Under the pieces are notes generated by a model. It was not told the origin of the DNA. It ran no database searches and saw nothing but the letters and a program-made list of their open reading frames with translations. The position numbers and the translations under genes were made by a program. A DNA stretch of 64,000 nucleotides. It comes from Limnohabitans sp. WS1 (GTDB taxonomy: Bacteria; Pseudomonadota; Gammaproteobacteria; Burkholderiales; Burkholderiaceae_C). The stretch lies in assembly GCF_003063265.1 (NCBI RefSeq), contig NZ_NERU01000001.1:1-64000 (forward strand), given 5' to 3'. Positions 59,014 to 64,000 of this stretch are shown piece by piece. Positions within the stretch are counted from its first letter, which is position 1, and each line of letters starts with the position of its first letter.

Positions 59014-59041
59014 ATCATAATGCGCCCATGTTACTGTCCAA
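59014..59041 (-). promoter_or_regulatory. Sigma-70 promoter of the gspG operon, inside the gspC 5' end
   Basis: On the minus strand: -35 TTGGAC (59041-59036), 16-bp spacer, -10 TATGAT (59019-59014). The gspG ATG follows after seven bases, implying a leaderless or near-leaderless mRNA. The -35 box lies in gspC codons 3-5. Confidence 0.6.
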
Positions 59042-59504
59042 TTTTGCATTTGCAGCCCGCCCCTGGTGGCCCGCATTCATGAGCGCCTGCATGGGGTGCG
59101 CCGCAGCGGCCAGCGTGGTTTATTGGGTGCTCCAGTTCCCATCGGGCGGGACCGCATCCTCTGTGCCGCTGGTGTCCAACCCTGCTTCCATGGCCCGCCC
59201 GGCGGGCGCTGAAGATACCGCTCACTTGCAGCGTGCCTGGGGCGTCAAAGGCCTCGCACCGGTGATGAGTGTGGCGCAGTCCAGTCGCTACCAATTGTTG
59301 GGTGTGGTGGCCGGTGCTTCGGGCCAAGGCAGTGCCTTGATCGCCATCGATGGCCAAGCGCCCAAGGCCTACCGCGCAGGACAGGCGCTGTCAGAGGGGC
59401 TGTTTTTGCAAAGCCTGAACCAGCGCCAAGCCCAAGTGGGAGCCGCACCGATCGGCCCGTCCTCGTTCACCCTGTCCCTGCCTGCCCTCAACAAAACCCC
59501 TTGA
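59028..59504 (+). CDS. gspC: Type II secretion protein GspC-like
   Basis: 158 residues from ATG 59028, divergent from gspG. CATAAT (59016-59021) lies six bases before the ATG, again hinting at a leaderless start. One N-terminal membrane helix (MSACMGCAAAASVVYWVLQF) is followed by the homology region: YQLLGVVAGASGQGSALIAI, DGQAPKAYRAGQALSEGLFL, ending SFTLSLPAL. It is a short member lacking a PDZ domain. It links the secretin to the inner-membrane platform. Confidence 0.88.
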   Translation: MLLSNFAFAARPWWPAFMSACMGCAAAASVVYWVLQFPSGGTASSVPLVSNPASMARPAGAEDTAHLQRAWGVKGLAPVMSVAQSSRYQLLGVVAGASGQGSALIAIDGQAPKAYRAGQALSEGLFLQSLNQRQAQVGAAPIGPSSFTLSLPALNKTP

Positions 59505-59517
59505 CCCCCGCCCCCTC

Positions 59518-59710
59518 TGTAGGAGCGACGCCCCCGTCGCGATCAAGCCTCGCAGACCACCAAGAATCGCCCCGAGGGCGGGGCTCCCACAAAGAGCCAG
59601 GCCCCATTGCCCCGAGGGCAGGGCTCCCACAAAGAGGCCGCCCCCATTGCCCCAAGTGCAGGGCCCCCACAAAGAGGCCGCCCCCATCACCCCGAGGGCA
59701 GGGCTCTGCA
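59518..59710 (+). repeat. REP cluster (A-B pair plus three short inverted B arms)
   Basis: GTAGGAGC with GCGACG/CGTCGC at about 59519 is followed by an inverted class B arm. Three shorter repeats of (GCCCCxAGxGCAGGGCxCCCACAAAGAG) follow at ~50-bp spacing to about 59705. The gap between gspC and ilvA holds nothing else recognised. Confidence 0.8.
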
Positions 59711-59741
59711 TTTCGCCTATGGGTCCTTGCCCTGCAAGCGA

Positions 59742-61289
59742 TCAACTGCGCAAAAACAAACGGTAAACCGGGTTGTCGGTTTCTTCGTTGTAGGGATACC
59801 CCAGCGTTTTGAGGAACTTGTCAAACGCTTTGTTGTCTTTCGGGGGCACCTGCAGGCCGACCAAGATGCGGCCGTAGTCGGCCCCTTGGTTGCGGTAATG
59901 GAACAAACTGATGTTCCAACCTGGGCGCATCAGGCTCAAAAATTTGAGCAAAGCCCCCGGGCGCTCTGGAAATTCAAAACGCAGCAAGCGCTCGTCTTGT
60001 GACAGGGCCGAATGCCCACCCACCATGTGGCGGATGTGCTCTTTGGCCAGTTCGTCGTGTGTCAGGTCAATTGCCTTGAACTGTTGCTTGTTGAACTTGG
60101 CCGTGATCTTGCTGCTTTCGCCTTTACCGTGTGTGCTCAGACCCAAAAACACATGGGCCTGGTCGGAGTCGCTCATGCGGTAGTTGAACTCGGTCACGTT
60201 GCGGGGGCCGCCCGGCAAGCTGCCAATCAACTCCAAAAAGCGCTTGAAACTGCCGCGCTCTTCGGGAATCGTGACGGCAAACAAGGCCTCTTTTTCTTCA
60301 CCCACGTCGGCCCGTTCGGCCACAAAACGCAGGCGGTCAAAGTTCATGTTGGCACCACACAAAATGGCGGCGTAGGTTTGCCCTTTGGTTTTGTGGGTGG
60401 CCACATACTGCTTGATGGCAGCCACCGCCAATGCACCTGCAGGCTCCACAATCGATCGGGTGTCCACAAAAATGTCTTTGATGGCGGCGCACACCGCATC
60501 GGTGTCCACGGTCATGAATTCGTCCACCAAGCCCCGTGCCACGCGAAAGGTCTCTTCGCCCACCAATTTGACCGCTGTGCCGTCCGAAAACAGGCCCACA
60601 TCGGTCAAGTTGACGCGTTTTTTGGCCGCCACCGACTGCATCATCGCGTTGGAGTCGTTCATTTGCACGCCGATGACCTTGATCCCGGGGCGCACGGCCT
60701 TGATGTAGTTGGCCACGCCAGAGATCAAACCGCCCCCGCCAATGGCCACGAACACCGCATCGATCGGCCCCTGATGCTGGCGCAGGATTTCCATGGCAAT
60801 CGTGCCTTGCCCGGCGATCACATCTGGATCATCAAAAGGATGAACAAAGGTCAGGCCCTGTTTTTTTTGCAAGGTCAATGCGTGGTTGTAGGCGTCGGAA
60901 TAGCTCTCGCCAAACAACACCACGTTGCCACCCAGGCCTTTGACGGCGTCGATCTTGACTTGCGGGGTGGTGGTGGGCATGACGATGATGGCCCGGGTGC
61001 CCAGTTTGCTCGCGCTCAAGGCCACGCCCTGAGCGTGGTTGCCCGCCGAGGCGCAAATCACACCGTTATGAAGTTGCTCAGGCGTGAGCTGCGCCATTTT
61101 GTTGTACGCCCCACGCAGTTTGAAACTGTGCACAGCCTGCTGGTCTTCGCGCTTCAAATAAACCTTGTTGCCCAAGCGGCGAGACAGGTGAGTGGCCGAC
61201 TCCAGAGCCGATTCGGTGGCCACATCGTAGACCTTGGCGTTCAGGATTTTTTTGAGGTAATCGGCAGGAGTGAGGTGTTTTGTCGTCAT
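59742..61289 (-). CDS. ilvA: Threonine ammonia-lyase, biosynthetic
   Basis: 515 residues from ATG 61289 with a TTAGGTC-type SD. The PLP lysine is Lys57 (SFKLRGAYNKM). The phosphate-binding loop is GGGGLISG, and ASAGNHAQGVALSA is the substrate region. The C-terminal third holds two ACT-like regulatory units (LFAVTIPEERGSFKRFLELI and RLLRFEFPERPGALLKFL), so isoleucine feedback is expected (family knowledge). It makes 2-oxobutanoate from threonine for isoleucine synthesis. An unexplained minus-strand terminator hairpin lies 64 bp upstream. Confidence 0.96.
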   Translation of the reverse strand: MTTKHLTPADYLKKILNAKVYDVATESALESATHLSRRLGNKVYLKREDQQAVHSFKLRGAYNKMAQLTPEQLHNGVICASAGNHAQGVALSASKLGTRAIIVMPTTTPQVKIDAVKGLGGNVVLFGESYSDAYNHALTLQKKQGLTFVHPFDDPDVIAGQGTIAMEILRQHQGPIDAVFVAIGGGGLISGVANYIKAVRPGIKVIGVQMNDSNAMMQSVAAKKRVNLTDVGLFSDGTAVKLVGEETFRVARGLVDEFMTVDTDAVCAAIKDIFVDTRSIVEPAGALAVAAIKQYVATHKTKGQTYAAILCGANMNFDRLRFVAERADVGEEKEALFAVTIPEERGSFKRFLELIGSLPGGPRNVTEFNYRMSDSDQAHVFLGLSTHGKGESSKITAKFNKQQFKAIDLTHDELAKEHIRHMVGGHSALSQDERLLRFEFPERPGALLKFLSLMRPGWNISLFHYRNQGADYGRILVGLQVPPKDNKAFDKFLKTLGYPYNEETDNPVYRLFLRS

Positions 61290-61352
61290 GACCTAAGCGA
61301 TGAAAGGCAGCGCACATCGCAGAAAAAAAGAATGACCTTGATGATAACGGGC

Positions 61353-61386
61353 AAAAAAAATGCCCCAAACCTTGCGGCTTGGGGCA
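61353..61386 (-). terminator. Rho-independent-type hairpin upstream of ilvA
   Basis: On the minus strand TGCCCCAA pairs with TTGGGGCA (61386-61379 with 61368-61361) around CCGCAAGG, followed by eight T. A second small stem (CCACC/GGTGG) precedes it. It would end a minus-strand RNA starting in the 61390-61680 gap: an attenuated ilvA leader or a small RNA. The 61290-61687 gap also holds two very short plus-strand ORFs (see findings). Confidence 0.7.
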
Positions 61387-61687
61387 AATCCACCTTTTCA
61401 GAGGGTGGAGGAGACAAACGGTGCATGCAAAAAAGCACGCTTGTTCGCAATTGTACGGGTCTTTTGTTGCAACGCAGCAAGTTGAGCCGTGCAAAATGAA
61501 AAAAGTTGTAAACGCGAATGTCCTTGAGGAAACTGACAAGCAGGATTGACACTGTCATGGCCCCACATTCCGAGGGGCCGCCGGGATCTTGGCCCGTCCC
61601 GCCAATCCCGACGGCCACTGTTGGGTAACATTGCTTGTTGTTTCAGGAGCTGGCCTGTGGGGCCGTTCCCATCACCAAGGATTAAAA

Positions 61688-62140
61688 ATGGAATGCACAG
61701 TCACCTGGACCGGCGCGGCCGGCACCCGATCCGGCATGGGTTTTTTGGCGGAAACCGGTTCCGGCCACATGATCGCCATGGATGGCGCACCAGATGCGGT
61801 CAAGCCTGAAAACGGGGGCCAAAATCTGGCACCCCGCCCCATGGAAACTTTGCTGGCGGGCACCGGCGGCTGCACCGCCTACGACGTGGTGCTGATTTTG
61901 AAGCGGGGCCGGCACGATGTGCGAGGGTGCAGCGTCAAACTCAGCAGCCAACGAGCCGAGGTGGACCCCAAGGTGTTCACGCACATCAACATGCATTTCA
62001 CCGTCACGGGCAAAGGCGTGCCGGCGCTTGCCGTGGAGCGTGCCATTACCATGAGCCATGACAAATATTGCTCAGCCAGCATCATGCTGGGCAAAACAGC
62101 CGAAATCACCACCAGTTTTGAAGTGATCGAAGCCGATTGA
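61688..62140 (+). CDS. OsmC family protein (YhfA-like)
   Basis: 150 residues from ATG 61688 with AAGGAT seven bases upstream. Family marks are GQNLAPRPMETLLAGTGGCT with the first conserved Cys62, DVVLILKRGRHDV, and SHDKYCSASIMLGKTAEI with the second, Cys128. The Cys pair and Glu53 are those used for peroxide reduction in OsmC/Ohr relatives, though the YhfA branch is less studied. It is cytosolic and monocistronic by position. Confidence 0.92.
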   Translation: MECTVTWTGAAGTRSGMGFLAETGSGHMIAMDGAPDAVKPENGGQNLAPRPMETLLAGTGGCTAYDVVLILKRGRHDVRGCSVKLSSQRAEVDPKVFTHINMHFTVTGKGVPALAVERAITMSHDKYCSASIMLGKTAEITTSFEVIEAD

Positions 62141-62305
62141 CGCCGGACAACACTGCAGGCAGGGCCTTGGCTTTTTGTAGGAGCGACGCCCTCGTCGCGA
62201 AACCCCCACATTCCACAAGCCTCGCCTTGCAAGTGAGCTTGCTCACTGTTGATCCGGACCTGTGAAGTTTGAAGTGAACAACTTCTCTTGAGCACCGTGA
62301 TCTGT

Positions 62306-63025
62306 GTGGGAGCCCCGCCCTCGGGGCGATGGGTGATGGTCCGTGAGGCTCTATCGCGGCGAGGGCACCGCTCCCACAAAAAGCGTTATTGCAAACTTCA
62401 TCGGGCTGGATCAAAAGGCTCAGCGATCAGCCCCACAATCCCTGTGGGAGCCCCGCCCTCGGGGCGATGGGTGGTGGTTCGTGAGGCTCTATCGCGGCGA
62501 AGGCGCGGCTTCCATAAAAAGCGTTCGTGCAAACTTCATCGGGCTGGATCAAAAGGCTCAGCGATCAGCCCCACAAAAAGCGTTCTTGCAAACTTCATCG
62601 GGCTGGATCAAAAGGCTCTGCGATCAGCCCCACAAACCCTGTGGGAGCCCCGCCCTCGGGGCGATGGGTGGTGGTCCGTGAGGCTCTATCGCGGCGAGGG
62701 CGCCGCTCCCACAAAAAGCGTTCGTGCAAACTTCATCGGGCTGGATCAAAAGGCTCAGCGATCAGCCCCACAATCCTTGTGGGAGCCCCGCCCTCGGGGC
62801 GATGGGTGGTGGTCCGTGAGGCTCTATCGCGGCGAGGGCTCCGCTCATACAAAAAGCGTTCTTGCAAACTTCATCGGGCTGGATCAAAAGGCTCAGCGAT
62901 CAGCCCCACAATCCCTGTGGGAGCCTCGCCCTCGGGGCGATGGGTGGTGGTCCGCGAGGCTCTATCGCGGCGAGGGCGCTGCTCCCACAAAAAGCGTTCG
63001 TGCAAACTTCATCGGGCCGAATCTG
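62306..63025 (+). repeat. Tandem array of REP pairs plus a second ~55-bp repeat, ~138 bp period
   Basis: REP heads GTGGGAGC lie at about 62306, 62444, 62641, 62779 and 62917. Each is followed by a class B stem, an inverted class A' stem (GCGGCG/CGCCGC in the 62641 unit), AAAAAGCGTT, and then a spacer with AACTTCATCGGGCTGGATCA and GGCTCAGCGATCAGCCCCAC. One extra spacer copy makes the second interval 197 bp. A lone class A arm lies at about 62177 and a small hairpin (AGTGAGC/GCTCACT) at 62232-62247. Frames spanning the array (up to 275 codons) are repeat-coded and not called as genes. Confidence 0.92.
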
Positions 63026-63056
63026 CCTCAAGGAAGCGCTCTGTTCATGCCCAGCG

Positions 63057-63683
63057 TCAGACCCGGTAGGCGATGGTGGTCATCAGTTTGGCGGCCACTT
63101 TCATCGCTGATTTGACAGGGGCGGGCAGTTCCACCGCGCCAGACTTCATGGCCATCTGGGCGTGTGCTATTTCATCGGCCTTCATTTGAGCCACAACGGC
63201 GCGTGATGCCGTGTCTGCAGCGGGCAGTTTGTCCATGTGGCTTTGCAAATGGGCTTCGACTTGACGTTCAGTTTCAACAACAAAACCCAGGCTGATCTTG
63301 TCGCCGCCCAATTTGCCGGCTGCATAGCCAATGGCAAACGAGCCCGCGTACCAAAGTGGGTTCAAGAGTGAGGGGCGGTCGTTCAGCTCGTCGAGCCGTT
63401 GACGGGTCCAGGCCAAGTGGTCGGTTTCTTCTCGGCTCGCTTCTGACAGTTTGGCTTGGAGTGCCGGGTCGTGGCTGGCCAAGGATTGCCCGGTGTACAG
63501 CGCTTGGGCGCACACCTCGCCCACATGGTTGATGCGCATCAGGGCGGCGGCCTCGCGTCGTTCGCTTTCGCTCAGCTCCAAGGTGGCCATGCCTTGGTGG
63601 GGCATGGGGCGGCTGGACCGTGCAGGCGAGCACAAGGTGCGCAAAGCGCTGTCGGCGGCCAAAATCAAAGGTGTCAAAGGCAT
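63057..63683 (-). CDS. coq7: 2-polyprenyl-3-methyl-6-methoxy-1,4-benzoquinone monooxygenase
   Basis: 208 residues from ATG 63683. This is the di-iron ubiquinone-biosynthesis hydroxylase. Iron-ligand motifs are complete: [18 protein letters not shown] (first Glu), REETDHLAW (ExxH), [12 protein letters not shown] and ADEIAHAQ (second ExxH). The Coq7 form used by betaproteobacteria has this length. It points to an aerobic, ubiquinone-using host. A TACACT -10-like box lies six bases before the ATG, without a good -35. Confidence 0.96.
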   Translation of the reverse strand: MPLTPLILAADSALRTLCSPARSSRPMPHQGMATLELSESERREAAALMRINHVGEVCAQALYTGQSLASHDPALQAKLSEASREETDHLAWTRQRLDELNDRPSLLNPLWYAGSFAIGYAAGKLGGDKISLGFVVETERQVEAHLQSHMDKLPAADTASRAVVAQMKADEIAHAQMAMKSGAVELPAPVKSAMKVAAKLMTTIAYRV

Positions 63684-63982
63684 TGGATGAGTGTAATCAA
63701 TGCCGCCTGGGTCCGCACACTCGAGATCCGGCCGCTCAGGGCCGAGGGTCTGAGCACGTTGATGATTTTCATGTGAAGCTTGCGAGATGTACTAAAAGTG
63801 ATTGAATTTGTTCAATAAAGCGTTCAATTTCAAAAAATCGAAACTCGCTGAATCTGTGGTGTGTTGTTGGGTTGCAACGAAAAGACCTTTTCTTCGTTAA
63901 TTTTCTTGGAGAAGCGAGAAGGCTCTGGTGCAATAGATGCAACCTTCCAGATATGGAGGTTGGCTCAGGGTCTCAACAGGTG
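63684..63982. other. Divergent intergenic region between coq7 and probable livH
   Basis: About 300 bp, AT-richer than its surroundings, expected to carry promoters for both sides. Visible elements are an inverted repeat ATTGAA-TTTG-TTCAAT followed by another TTCAAT (about 63810-63837), and an imperfect hairpin AACGAAAAG / CTTTTCTTCGTT near 63877-63900. No coding frame is convincing, and no REP is present. Confidence 0.5.
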
Positions 63983-64000
63983 ATGGACACCTTTCTGATT
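63983..64000 (+). CDS. livH: Probable branched-chain amino-acid ABC permease LivH, first six codons
   Basis: ATG 63983 begins MDTFLI and runs off the right edge. Betaproteobacterial LivH permeases commonly start MDxFLxQQIING (from memory). The only other support is the upstream promoter-like region and a weak SD (CAGGTG). Low confidence because only six codons are visible. Confidence 0.35.

Noticed and set aside
60012..61499. A 495-codon plus-strand frame opposite ilvA
   Set aside because: Antisense to a complete ilvA with all catalytic motifs. Only its last 25 codons, outside ilvA, are mentioned separately as a micro-ORF.
61286..61618. Minus-strand frame upstream of ilvA containing MTVSILLVSFL as a possible Thr/Ile/Val/Leu attenuator leader peptide
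   Set aside because: The frame does not stop near the terminator hairpin, has no SD, and the regulatory-codon cluster lies about 150 bases away from the hairpin.
62288..63115. A 275-codon plus-strand frame across the 62-63 kb array
   Set aside because: It is made of repeated translation of REP units (CKLHRAGSKGSAISP and VGAPPSGRWVVVREAL), with no SD and no codon bias. Similar repeat-coded frames exist at 30639-31236, 41481-41873 and 43569-44251.

Overview
The window looks like chromosome of a GC-rich, freshwater-type betaproteobacterium (Burkholderiales, probably Comamonadaceae). The evidence is gene content: a pyrC-DUF3025 pair, Aap-type amino-acid uptake, ubiquinone gene coq7, biosynthetic ilvA, a gsp-type type II secretion (T2SS) operon, and intergenic spaces crowded with GTAG-headed REP hairpins. 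The genus is inference.

Region 1 (1-21,947): the 3' part of one giant secreted, surface-adhesin-like gene, 7,314 codons in the window and open at the left edge. It begins with long near-identical Ig-like superrepeats. Then come cadherin/VCBS domains, AT-richer unique modules, two FG-GAP (integrin-like) propellers, several RTX calcium-binding blocks, an EF-hand-rich segment and a C-terminal domain of type I secretion style. The C-terminal domain is a relative of blocks that recur inside the protein.

Region 2 (21,948-28,440): an accessory strip. Two orphan copies of the giant gene's last ~390 bp, each with the same terminator, alternate with a HigBA-like and a BrnTA toxin-antitoxin pair, two Rpn-family nuclease genes, a phosphoribosyltransferase with an overlapping small gene, and REP elements. 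This is the most unusual part of the window.

Region 3 (28,500-33,600): a lemA-TPM-TPM operon, a seven-unit REP array, a DUF6352-like gene, and an 847-bp group II intron inserted in a REP hairpin. Its reverse-transcriptase gene has been reduced to its two ends.

Region 4 (33,660-47,300): a tyrosine phosphatase, the aapJQMP operon, pyrC, a DUF3025 gene, htpX with a heat-shock-like promoter, a 5'-nucleotidase, a DUF3299 gene separated by a REP array from its likely partner ABC transporter, and an EamA exporter.

Region 5 (47,368-59,504): a near-complete T2SS cluster on the minus strand, G-H-I-J-K-L-M-N-D-E-(MipA/OmpV-like)-F, with gspC divergent. Most junctions overlap (ATGA or TGATG). Peptidase/methylase gspO is not in the window.

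Region 6 (59,505-64,000): REPs, ilvA, an OsmC-like gene, a 138-bp tandem array, coq7, and the first six codons of a probable livH.

REP stems fall into covarying classes sharing one head sequence. No REP-associated transposase (RAYT), tRNA, rRNA or CRISPR array was seen.
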